Shown: positions 1-10,689 of the stretch, piece after piece
How the letters are laid out: each line of letters begins with the position of its first letter
How positions within the stretch are numbered: the stretch's first letter is position 1
Source of the DNA: Phoronis australis
Lineage: Eukaryota > Phoronida > Phoronidae
NCBI GenBank assembly: GCA_002633005.1
Contig: NMRA01000101.1
Span: 542,115-606,114, forward strand
Direction of reading: 5' to 3'
DNA: 64,000 bases
Made by a program: the position numbers and the translations under genes
Notes under the pieces: model-generated
What the model saw: the letters and a program-made list of their open reading frames with translations, nothing else
Told to the model about the DNA's origin: nothing
The model's database searches: none

Positions 1-155
1 TTCAAGTGCGTCCTTCATGTTTTTTATTCATCTGCAGTACGCATAATATGAGTTGTTCATCTATTGAAAACCAAACTTAAGAGAGAAAAACGTTGATTAT
101 AACAGTTTTAGTTATTGCGTTCATTTAACACACTACCTGAACTGATGATTATGTT

Positions 156-173
156 GTTCATTGCGCAATGAAC
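156..173. promoter_or_regulatory. 18-bp perfect palindrome with C/EBP consensus core
   Basis: GTTCATTGCGCAATGAAC is a perfect inverted repeat. Its inner ten bases, ATTGCGCAAT, are the optimal palindromic site known for C/EBP-type bZIP factors. It lies about 270 bp beyond the proposed 3' end of gene 1. No gene start is visible next to it, so a regulatory role is only a possibility. Confidence 0.35.
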
Positions 174-437
174 GCATGGGTGATTAGTCTGTGCCAGGAG
201 CCATTTTGTTCATTATGGATTACATGGAAAGACAAGTCAACTACACTTTTCAAATTTCGCCAAGCTGAAGACAATCACATACAGGAGTCGTGATGATGAA
301 AGTGAGCCAAGGCAATGTAGTTAAAAAGGGAAACAGCCGGGATGTAGGGTCTACACTATCTCCCTGCCAGCCGCCGCCCCAGACGCACACACCGACTAAT
401 CGAAGTTATTGTCCGCGACTACATAATGTATAATTCA

Positions 438-443
438 TTTATT
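438..443 (-). terminator. Candidate polyadenylation signal, gene 1
   Basis: On the minus strand an AATAAA hexamer overlaps the TAA stop of the proposed terminal exon at 442-552. It is the first canonical signal after the gene on that strand and supports this exon being the 3' end of the transcript. Overlap with a stop codon is unusual but occurs in compact 3' UTRs. Confidence 0.35.
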
Positions 444-552
444 ACATAAAATGTGTTGTCAGCTTTTCAGTGATTTGCTGATACTGACAAGTACCTTCAA
501 AATACATAGGTCGTTCAATGAACCTGTGGAATAGTACCATCGCCTCCTCAAA
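442..552 (-). CDS. Possible terminal exon of gene 1 (PTB-like protein)
   Basis: On the minus strand a pyrimidine-rich stretch ending in CTCCAG at 558-553 is a reasonable splice acceptor. From base 552 the frame is open for 36 codons to a TAA, and AATAAA overlaps the stop. The phase is 0, matching the phase-0 donor at the end of the 1431-2621 exon, so joining them would give a protein of 433 residues. The exon encodes a peptide with no recognisable domain, starting FEEAMVLF. The main alternative is that the upstream exon is not spliced and ends three codons after the donor at a TAG. A different acceptor, TTTCAG, further upstream would put a stop at once in frame. Confidence 0.3.
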   Translation of the reverse strand, partial: FEEAMVLFHRFIERPMYFEGTCQYQQITEKLTTHFM

Positions 553-1430
553 CTGGAGTAATGTGACACACAACACGAGAACCTTGTTTGAGAGACACAA
601 CAAAGCGCCCTCGCACAGGTATTGTTTGTCACTGAAATCAATCTCAAGGTGGAGTCGAAAACCGGTCTTACCAGTCTCGTCAATTTGTTTCATAAATACA
701 CATGTTCAAGTTTACGGGTGTATAATGATATCAACAGAAGGAATGTCGTTATTTTCACCTGTTAATAGCAACTACATGTGGCACTGTTTGATAATATCAT
801 CATTTTTTGTAATATCTTTAAGTTTTTCTGTTGTTGTAGAAATATGTATTTTCCAAATCTCAAAGTAACATATTTTGTTTTTACGCGGTCGATCAGGCAA
901 ACACAGATGGCAGAACGCATTTGCCAAAATCATGAAAATGAACTGATTACTTTTCGTAGGAAAAAGAACCCCTGCTCATGAAGGGTTTTTGTGTCAATAT
1001 TTTGATGCGTTGACCTTAGCTACATATACGCCCAGTGGCGAATTTGTATATTGTCAACATCTATAACGTGATTAAATCATTACAGAATCTTATATTGTGA
1101 CAGCTAGATCCAAATGTAATCCTGGATGCCTATACTAAATTTGATTACCAGGTACTCCATAACGTGTATTTGTTGCATAGTTTTCCTGAGCGCATGTTGA
1201 CTTTAGAAAGATTTTGAGTTTCTAGTCGCCGGGTCCTGTGTTAGTCTGGCTTGTTACCATAACGGTAAAGCATAATTTAAGCAAAGTGTTTGACAGATAT
1301 TGCTTTTGAATGAAGGCTTTCAGGTTTGTGCATTATGTGACTCTTTCAGGCACCTGTACACCCCGATACCACAGGTATGATAACACGAGACTTCCAAATA
1401 CACTCACTGAGCAGCGTACTAACTACTTAC
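553..1430 (-). other. Putative intron of gene 1
   Basis: This 878-bp stretch is AT-rich, has no long coding frame of its own on either strand, and is bounded on the minus strand by GTAAGT (1430-1425) and CTCCAG (558-553). Nothing else is recognisable in it. Confidence 0.3.
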
Positions 1431-2621
1431 CGTCACGGTCTTTGTATCTCGTCCATTCGATATGGTCTCCCCGTGTCCAGTAGCACTTCTCACAATTTTC
1501 CGTGCCGTATAAGTTGTAGTAACAGTCTGCCCTTCAATGGTTTCACTGCAGCCTTCATTCGTCATACTCAAATCTCTCATTTTTGATTGCATTTGGTCCA
1601 CCTGGACATCCTTACTGTTGATTTTCCCACTCGTAGCACTTTTCTGAAGACGGGTTTCTGTTGTAATGATGTGGCCATCTTTGTGTTCAACCAGTGTTGA
1701 TCTTTCCTCGGTGAAACCATTCTCGCGGAGCGCAAGAGGTGGCGGTGGGTATTCCCTGTCTGAATCGTCAGATTCGAAGTCGATAGTGTTCTCTAAAGCG
1801 CTTACCCCAGCCTTTTTCGATACCTTGGCAGACATATCCACAGTGGCATAAACATCGCCGTCTGCATGATCCATAGCTGCTAACCTGTTTCCCGCAAATG
1901 AATTTTTTACAGAAACTGCGTGACCCGAGTGAAACGATTGATCGACTGCTGCTACTTTATTTTGTTCATACCCAGTCTTCTGTGAAGAAATCGTGCTGTT
2001 CATGTCTGCGCCTGCGTCATTCGTGATCTTCCGTTCAGTGTATTCCTCTGACGTATTTGTTAAAACCGTTCCTCTTGGTTTGCTTTCTTTGGTACGCAAT
2101 GTCCAGTTGCTTTCAAATTCTTCGTCGTGATCGCGTAACTCGATCTCATATCCTTCAATGTACGTGCTTCCCTCTTTTGACGGCGGCTTGTTCATCCTTA
2201 CAATGTTGAATGCGTGTACCAAAGTAGAGGCGTCGTCTGCTTGTACTCGATGGTAAATGAGTTCGAATGTTTGGTTTTTGAGTAATTGAACTATCACAAC
2301 GATTCCGTCTACATGGTCATCACTGAACAGATCAAGCGTATTTTTAAGTGGCAGGTCAACTCGAGGTCCCTGGGTTATAATGCTTTTGCCGATGTACTCT
2401 CTTAATCCTATCCCCTCGGGCGTGATGCGAATTTTCGACTTAGTGCCCTTTGCATGTTTTACACTTTCGCTGAGTTCTCGTATCTTTCTTTCTGTCACTT
2501 TATTGAGATAAAAACGACCAACTAGTCTAGCTCTTTTCTCACATATTATCCGTTTTGTATTGACGAGAGACTGATCTTCAAGTTTGGTGATTTTCTTCAA
2601 AAGTGTGTTACTCGTCGACAT
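1431..2621 (-). CDS. PTB-like domain adaptor protein, gene 1 (first coding exon)
   Basis: The frame starts at ATG 2621 in a good context (GCCATGT) and runs 397 codons to a strong donor, ACG|GTAAGT. Without splicing it would read VSS and stop (400 aa). Residues about 29-143 fit a PTB/PID fold: a first strand around ARLVGRFYL, a region PRVDLPLKNTLDL, paired strands around DGIVVIVQLL and FELIYHRVQ, and a final helix (ASTLVHAFNIV). The rest is polar and probably disordered, with acidic ESDDSD (about 283-288), a proline run PPPP (292-295), and a Thr-rich end. PTB domains usually bind NPxY-type peptides or lipids, so a scaffold role is inferred. It is the most divergent of the five PTB-like genes here. 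The family is not recognised by name. Confidence 0.75.
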
Positions 2622-3577
2622 GGCTGCCCTGCTGAAACAGTGAAAGGAATAAGTTAGGTTAACAAACCTTAAATTATGCTACATAAAATTCTGTTTTTAT
2701 TATTCTTGCTTATTCTCTCATGCAGTTTCAAGGCGACAAGTATTGTGATTAGGGTCATGCAAGTGGTTAAACCGGTTTTATTGTAATCCATGGTTATTTT
2801 TATCGCACGCTGACGAGTCGACCTGGTTGCGTGGCGTATTCTCCGCCGAAGCTGGATATTCGAAGTCAAAGATAGCATTGTATTGGTTTCAGCTGCAGGC
2901 AATTTATTTGTCTAGCAGCTCTATGAACCGTAGAGTTACGTGCACCTATAAATCGGAACTATTAAGGCTATTGTAAGGGCACTTTCTGTTTTATCTGAGA
3001 TTTCAAAAACATATTTACACTGTAGGCTCCTTGACACATCCTTTAAAATTGCCTCAGGTGACCTTTTATGATAATAGTTTGTTCAAAAAGTTCGGCAAGT
3101 CCTCAATTAAAGGTAATTGTGGCAAAGACATTTGGCAACTGATTGGACTGTCAACAAAACATTAGTTTATCTTTCTGTTGTTTGAACGACCACAAATCGG
3201 TACGTTGGGCTAATCTCAGTCTTTGAGCCTTGCCTGGCTGACAACCTAGCTGTATCGGACGTGACCGCAGCATCACCACACGGATTAGTTATAATGTTGA
3301 GTGACACGAGAGGTGTGGCAATAGCCATAGCCAATCGGAGACATTGTCGTTTTTACGACAGTAAAATGCCTTTCTTGGGGTTATTGTGGATGAGACAGAC
3401 TTTTTGAAGTTATCAGCTTTGACTTTAAAATCTGTTGTGTTTTTGTAATTTATTACAAATCACAAATTTTCACCGTCGCCTGCCAGACATTCGTTGAAAT
3501 CAATGAGGCCGGCGCCTTTACCAGTTTTAACTGTATTTAAAAATACCGTAAGTTTAAAAGTACTCATTACCAAGAGA
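2622..3577. other. 5' flank of gene 1, no gene seen
   Basis: AT-rich sequence upstream of gene 1, presumably holding its promoter and 5' UTR. I found no TATA box in a convincing position, no coding frame with protein-like content and no clear repeat. Confidence 0.4.
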
Positions 3578-3650
3578 GATTTAGCTCACTCAGTCGAGCG
3601 TGTAACTGCGACCGCGAGGGTTCTAGGTTCGGTTCCGCGATGGGTCTGAT
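3578..3650 (+). repeat. tRNA-derived SINE or tRNA pseudogene fragment
   Basis: A box-A-like stretch (TTAGCTCACTCAGTCGAGCG, 3581-3600) and a box-B-like stretch (GGTTCGGTTCC, 3626-3636) lie about 45 bp apart, as in RNA polymerase III promoters of tRNA genes. The flanks do not form a full 7-bp acceptor stem and I cannot assign an anticodon. I therefore read it as the tRNA-like head of a SINE or a decayed tRNA, not as a working tRNA gene. Confidence 0.5.
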
Positions 3651-3660
3651 TTCAGACAAT

Positions 3661-6322
3661 TAGTTTTCTCGCCAATAATTTTACTATAACAGTCTCTAAT
3701 TTCATCTATCATATGCCCCCCGAAACAGCCAAAGTCTAGCTATGTTTGTTCGAAACTGCTAATTTGTCGTCTAAAGAAAACACCAAAGGTGTCAATGTGC
3801 AATTTTACGAAATATTCAGTAAAATTCTGCGTATAAAACCCATGTAATTATACAAAGTAATGCATTCAGGTTAGGAACGTATGTAGTGCACCGTTCGCGA
3901 ATACAAAGTCTTCGGACTTATATTGGAATGTAAAGCTATGAGCGCACTTTGTACTATAAAGCAGTGTGTCATATCCCAATCATTTATTTCGTGAGCAACA
4001 AAGGGGTTGTTGGAGGTGTGGACACTCCAATAATTGTCTATTTAATTGGACTAAAAGAGAGAAAATGGGCAAGGAAAAAATTGCACTAGCCCTAATTGAG
4101 GGTATTCATACTAGTATTGTCCAATTCTGTTGTCATTTTTGACTCACAGTAGATTCTTCACGTCGTGTAAAATGAAAGAGACATAAAAGTAGATGAACTG
4201 CATGCAAATTCGCGATCATTCCCCGATCATTCCGCTGGAACATTTTAGCCTCGTGCCACAATACTTGCGGGCATTTCTTACTAATGATCAGTTCTACTTG
4301 CTTTAGCCATCACGTACGTGCCACGAAACAGGATTGTCGTGAAAATCCTTTTCGAGGAAATAATCCAATTTTAAGATCAAACAATTCGTATCTGCGCCCC
4401 CTATAGCCAAATATTCTGAGTAATGAGCAAGCATGTCGGCAGTATTGACTGACAGAAAAAGCGTGGGCATGGAACGCGTAAAAATCCCTTTTAAACTTAT
4501 CGTGGCGAATCTGCTACTTGGGGATTCAAATGTGGGATCTATTCACGTTGAATTTTACTCGAATTTCCAGAACAAAATCGTCAGAAACACAGACAAAATA
4601 CAAACTCTTTCATCCCAATAAGGATTCAATTTCTCAGCCTCCAATGGTGCTGAGTCTGTTTCATGCCATACCAAATAAGGAGACGTGCTTTGCCTTGTGT
4701 GAGAAATACTCGACGAGCAGTTCTCAGATTGATTTTTATGAAATGTGAAACTAAAGGAAAAATGCTTTGACATCAACAAAAACTCAAAACCTTTACGGAC
4801 AAACCGTAAAAATACCCGGTGAATTGTTTGACTTCTCTTTCAGTGGCAGAGATCCACGTTTAATAACGTAATTTAATCTACTTTACGCGTCTCAGGCCTC
4901 TTTAAGTCTCTGGTTCACATAAAAACTATGCTAGAGTCGGAACTACGGGCTGCATAAACCATTAATCCCTGTGCACGTGAAAAGACAGGACAGTAAGCGA
5001 GACGGCGACCACAGTTAAAACACCCCACGTCAGCCTAACAAACGAAGAAATCATAAGGAGCAGCACTGGTTGTGTAATAGAANTCTCGGTCACACGGTCA
5101 CTGATCATAGCTACGCTGTGTTTACAAACGAGAGAGAGGCCTTGCTTGGTATTATAAAGCAAAAAATGAAACATGGTTTTTAGTTTGCAAATCACTCCAA
5201 ATGCACACACTATCCAGCCTGCTCAAGACATCCCTGACCACAAGCTATCCCATGAGCCTTCGCGAAGGAAGTAACTCGCACATGCGCAATGCGTAGTTCG
5301 TCTGCGCTGCAAATCCGCTATAGAACATAGACTATAGCAACGTGTCGCCTTCTAGATTGCTATTTGACTGAAATGAGTTTCGAACCTCAACTTGTAGTGT
5401 GTACGAGACGGCGCTCGTTATGCGTGCTTGATTTACCTGGACTGGGATGACATCAAGTACTATGGAAGTTGTCCAGTCGGAAGTCGACAATTTCCACACG
5501 TATGTTCTTGCTTTTAAATACAGGCTTCGACATTAAAAAATTGCGAAAAAAATTGCAACGTTTTTTACGAAAATTACCAGGATTGTATTAGAAAGCCTCC
5601 GTATTATAGACACCTCTTTTACGAATTTGTAGTTCCACAACGTACAACCCATAAGTAATTTTAAACGTCATTCAGGTATGCTCTGTGTACTTAATAGTTC
5701 TAATCACCATGATCATTTCTCATTTCTAGAACCTCGCTAGATTTAGATGAATTTGCCTACAACATCCTTAGTTACCAGGTGTCGTCGGCTCAGTCAAGTA
5801 CTTTCAAACATCATGTCACGGAGATTGACAACATTTCGTGAGTCCGCTCAAAAACAGTTTGGCAAGAAATGAAGCGAATTGTCAAAAGCAGAAATCATGG
5901 AGTTGCTGTTGATGCCCGCATTACAATTCAGAGATATGGTTATATGCTATTTTCGTCTGAAAATATTGTATGGATAAAAAATACACGCTAGTGTTGACTT
6001 GCAAAATGAATGACATAACCGTAATTTCCATGCAACCACCGGGTGGCGGGCCGTCTACAGGCAATCTCTGCCAGCCCCGGCCTGTCATGTAAGATATATG
6101 TTTACATGAGTGGCCTAAATCGAGATTCGTGATTGGTGACGGCGAAACAGTGCCGCGTAGGCCTACACGTGCACGTGGTGATGTGTCAAGAGCCGCACAG
6201 CGCGGGGGTTTCAGCAATGACAGACACTGCGTCCGCCGCGTCACTAAATGATCTGCCACTGTATGGTCGTTATGATTACTGTAATCATGACAAAAATTTG
6301 CCCCAGGAAAAACTTTTACCAC
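3661..6322. other. Intergenic, no gene seen; one N at 5083
   Basis: About 2.7 kb of AT-rich sequence without a supported gene. Short open frames here have no recognisable motifs. The minus-strand frame through the N (4962-5210) has a hydrophobic stretch but nothing that identifies it. Confidence 0.4.
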
Positions 6323-6330
6323 ACCTTATG

Positions 6331-6822
6331 CAGTGCTCACCGCTGTAGTGGGGCGTAGGCGCACGTAGGCGCACGTAGGCGTAGCCAACCACCTTTTGGC
6401 ATTTGAACGTATCGCCTACGCCCCTTAAATTACGTTCAGCACTCAAGGGGATACTGTGAGGGTTTTGGCACCTACTTACCTCTAATTTTACCTCTACAGC
6501 AATGTTTGGTCCCCGAGGACACACCCCACGGGCGACTAAAAACGCCGCCAGAATATCGTTTCTGGGCATTAAAAAATGGTGTTTGGCCCCCCTTCAGAGA
6601 CCGCTTGGAATGCACGCGAACATTTGTCTACCTCTGTATGTGGTTGTGCCCCAAATTTTCAACATCCTATATTCGCCACTACAGACTCGAAGTAAATGTC
6701 CACTCATGAGTCCAAATATAGTCAGGTTTTGCGAATTCAATGCACTTTTAAAATTCAATGCTCAATGTGATACGGTGGGCATTGGGCACCTACTTACCTC
6801 TAATTTTACCACTACAGCACTG
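6331..6822. mobile_element. Non-autonomous hAT-type transposon with 8-bp target duplication
   Basis: The 492-bp element is flanked by a perfect 8-bp direct repeat, ACCTTATG (6323-6330 and 6823-6830), the length hAT transposases produce. Its ends are inverted: the left reads CAGTGCT...GCTGTAGTGG, and the reverse complement of the right reads CAGTGCTGTAGTGG. Inside, a 10-bp unit GTAGGCGCAC is repeated about three times (about 6355-6384), and GGGGCGTAGGCG (6350-6361) has an inverted partner near 6412-6424. A 35-bp block at the right end (6785-6819) recurs as a direct copy at 6467-6501 with one mismatch, so the element contains a second internal right end. No transposase frame is present, so movement would have depended on an enzyme supplied elsewhere. 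Confidence 0.85.
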
Positions 6823-7815
6823 ACCTTATGTCTTCAGATTTTAACAGGAACCGTCCATCGGTCAAATCTGTCGGAGTATGGTGGTCCTGAGTCAAATTTA
6901 CTTGCATGTCTTTTTAGTTCAGTAGTCATAAGCGACAACTAAAAGTTCGCTGACCAGACCGAGACAAAATGTAAAGAAACGTAAAAACTCCTTCTTATGA
7001 TTAGAATGTTAAGCTCAAAACTAGTTTAGTTACAATGACTTTATTACCTTCCTTCTTCAGTTAGCGACGGAAATATTTGGGCATGAAAAACCACCAGACA
7101 CCAGTAAACACATCTCCGCACCTACATGTATGACCGATAAATACCAGGTGGTGCCACAGCGTTGAACACAATGAAATATGGTTCACTTTTGTTCATATAC
7201 AATGTAGTCCAAGGTGGTTCAATGAAGCTCGTTCTATGAGAATGTAGTCTATTCTAGATCCATCAATAACGGGTCGACCTAATAAAGCTATGGGCTATGT
7301 GCCAAATCGACCCGCCGGCCGGGTTATGAATATGAGCAAAACTGTAACGTCAACATGACCTGAAATCCTTCAAACTTTATCGGAGGGAAGGCCACATTTG
7401 GGGCCAAGGGCATTTTGCCCCCGCACTAGACTGTCGCCGCAGCTCAGATAACTGTCGGTTTTACATAACCCCAGCCACCACGTCACTCCGTAATTTAGGG
7501 TGCCGTAAAGCGTTCTTCATTAGAATTTCGCAATTGTCGCAAATGACTTCGCTGGTAAAATTCCATCTTTTGCAAATTGTGGTCTTTGATTTAACATATT
7601 TCGAAAATAAGGTGTAATTTTACAATAATTCTGTTTACAGGTCTCATTTTCTTTTATGTTTTCAACGTCCCCTAGTTTTTCTAGGACTACATCACTGCTG
7701 AATTGTTCAAAAATATTTTTCTGGTCTTCGCTTCCCACGCCTGACAGAACAAAGTCGCTGCCATGACGCACACGAAGGCTTGCCCTGTACACCAAAAAAG
7801 CACAATCAACACGGA

Positions 7816-7985
7816 CTATAGGCGCTCTTTCTTTGGTTTCGGTGAAGCAGATGACGACTGTTGCTTACTCTCCGGGTCACAGCCATATGTCCACGATTCA
7901 TCACCAACAATAATCTTTATAACAAAGTCCGGGTCAGATGTGGCTCATTCTCAGAGATCCTGGCAAATCGCAGGGTGGCGTACCT
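7816..7985 (-). pseudogene. Mariner-family transposase fossil
   Basis: Read on the minus strand from 7935, the frame gives DPDFVIKIIVGDESW, then TYGCDPESKQQ, and then SPKPKKERL before an in-frame TAG at 7818-7816. This matches the well-known first catalytic block of mariner transposases, where the Asp of GDESW is the first acid of the D,D34D triad, followed by the ESKQQS and PKPKK stretch. Just upstream, homologous-looking residues RRYATLRFARISENEPH lie in another frame, so a frameshift near 7936 separates them. The remaining catalytic residues and inverted ends were not found. It is a broken relic of a cut-and-paste element. Confidence 0.7.
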
Positions 7986-10689
7986 TCTATTCGCCACATA
8001 GGAATCGCAAAACAGATTTGACACTAGAAATGTGCCTTCTGTTCCCAAGTGATACCTGAATGCGCAGCTGCAGTCTTGCCTATGTTGAAGCAACATCTTA
8101 TGCTTATTCAATAAGCCTGTAAATCAGACATTGCAATATCCCCGATTACGTCAAAGCTATCAGACTAAATATTCAAGCTTGGCGATGCGCATGCGCTGCG
8201 TGAATTACGTACGAACGCACACGCACGCCCGCACGCACACACAGATTCACGAAGGGTGGCATTAAAAACTTTCTGACCGTGCGTTTCTCAATTCATTGCG
8301 TTTTCTCACAGTATTCAAATTTTTGTAACTTGCACACAGAATATGTACAATGAAAACTTGAACCCTCGTGACTAAAACATGTTTAATATGCAACCGTTTT
8401 TTTAGATAGTTCAGTGACTTTAACTCCTTGTTAAAGACGAATTCATGGGCAGTAACAGCATGCTTTGACCGAAACCAAGCTCTGATCAACAAGATGTGCA
8501 TACCACATATCTTTTGCAGAATCTCTCTGCATCCAAGTGTCTGGATACCGAGTGTCTAGTAGCCTATGGGATCGTCAGTACTACTGCCACACACACTTCA
8601 GGTTCTCCCGTATAGACTGTAATTCTCCAGCTGTGTCACTTTGCTTCACCTTGCAGGGCTTTGCACATCTTTTACATCAAAACATGGGCACATTTCGTTC
8701 GCGGTCACTTTTTAAAGTGCAACAGGAAAAAATCATCCACATTGTTTTGCTGTGACAGGAATCTAAAACTTTAATGCTCAGTGGATTTCTTAAACATAAA
8801 ATTAATGCATTTCGGAGAAATAATGATTGCTTTATGTTCAGGCTACATTTAAGCATAAAACCAAGAAATAGGCATATTTAATTTTAAAAATACCCTCAAT
8901 CCTCTTGCAAGTTAGAGTTTGGTCAAATTGTAAAAATGTCCACCTTCGAGGGCGAAATAAAGTACTGAATGTATGGAAATTTAGTTACATTTTTAGCTGT
9001 AAATATTATTTTTATTAGTCTATTATGGAACTTCTTGGGCATCAATGTTAAGCTTAGTAACCAATTTTGTAATATATTTTTCGCGTACAAAAACTGCAAA
9101 TTAGCGGACACGGCAAAATATGATTGTATACTCAAATAGGTCATAACTCTCAAACCAAATGTCAATGAATGCAAATAATTCGGCTTAATACTATGGGTCA
9201 CTAAAATATGAACCCTGTATGAATATTTACATATATAATGAATTTTACTTTCCTTATGGTTGTTATATGGAGGCCGTAGCATAAACATACCCCGGTGTTT
9301 ATTGAGTACGATACAGCTGGTCAGCACAGCGCTTAGCTGAGAACAGAATGGTTCCTGGTTCTGAATGCGCGCTGGGGCTCATTTCAGAAAAACTCTTTTT
9401 TCGCCCCGTAAAGTCGCTCTATATGACACTAGTCCTCAATAACAGGGTGCAAAATTATTGCCCTGTATGGCAGCCACTGACCTCATATCTCCAGTGCCCA
9501 CTAAGACGGAGCTGGTGGATAGTTTGAGGTCAAGTCGACTGTTCCCGTCTACCCTAGCGATTCAGTTTCTAGTACAAAGTTACTGCTTGAGAACGGGTTG
9601 GCGGCATGAAATCATGCCCAGACAGTCTCGCCAAAAGGGATCCAGGGCTAATTTTTTTTCGATAGAGCAAGACTTCAGGATTATAGTATAGATATTGCCT
9701 AGCCCCCATAAAAATGGTCTAGCTCCTGATTATAAAATCCAAGGATGAGATACTGCCGCCTCCCTCGACAGCAAACCCAATGGCGGAAAATTGTTGCCTG
9801 GCCATTACTCATGTTGTCTCCCCTGTATATTCTGTAGCTCCTGCATATGGAACCATGGATGGGGTACTCATTGTAGCCTCAGTGCACATACTGTCTACCT
9901 AAGTTGACTGTCGCACACCCTTTCACATAGTCATATGGCCTCACCGTTCAAAAACAGTTTTGGAACCTTGCACCCTTTTCGTGAAACATGGAAAACTCAT
10001 TTTGGAAATATGTATTATTGTCCGAAAATGGCGGGCCGTCTGAAAATGGCGCGACTTTACCGCATTTATACAGAACGTTTCGTCTGATATTGCCTTTAAA
10101 AATCGACACGACAGCGTCACTTATCGCACATTTGCCAACTGTTCCTATGTGATTTTCCCCAATTAGGGGTACACTAGTCATAATAATCTCGATTTCATTT
10201 TCAGCATTTCCATCGAAAAGAAACGGCATACATGTTTACAAGTGGTTAAGAATTCAATTAGTTTTACTAGCATACATGTAGCCATAGGCATACAATGCGC
10301 AATAACATGCTACCACTGCATTCCATGTCATATTATTTCACCTCGTCTTTGTTGTTAAAGTAAGTCATATATCGCTTGTGACGTGCTTTTTGCTAGTGTG
10401 ATTGGTGATTCTTGTCATCGCTTACTGAACCATAACCGAGTGAGCCGGATGTTGTTCATAGCCTATGCACTGTGCAGTAAAGTTACACGACCCGTTTATT
10501 CAACATGACAATTGATCATTCACGACTCTTTTTCATAACGCCTCAGTTGTTTTGTTAAAATAACTAAAACTGGTCGTTGTGAATATACAGGCATAGCTTT
10601 ACAGTTTCGTATCTTTCTCGCTGTAGACAAGCCGTGTTTAGTAGCAAAGTGGACTGCTGAGATATTAAGATTACCTATAGGCAACACTG
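7986..10689. other. Intergenic; CA/CG-rich microsatellite near 8213-8243
   Basis: About 2.7 kb without a supported gene. A short impure tract of CGCAC and CACA units lies at about 8213-8243. The rest is AT-rich. The 5' flank of the gene at 10690 shows an in-frame TAG four codons before its ATG and no obvious TATA box. Confidence 0.4.

Noticed and set aside
4962-5210. Hydrophobic minus-strand frame across the N at 5083
   Set aside because: Single hydrophobic stretch, uncertain base within the frame and no family signature.
8213-8243. CGCAC/CACA-rich tract considered as a regulatory array
   Set aside because: It is a short impure microsatellite with no consistent unit.
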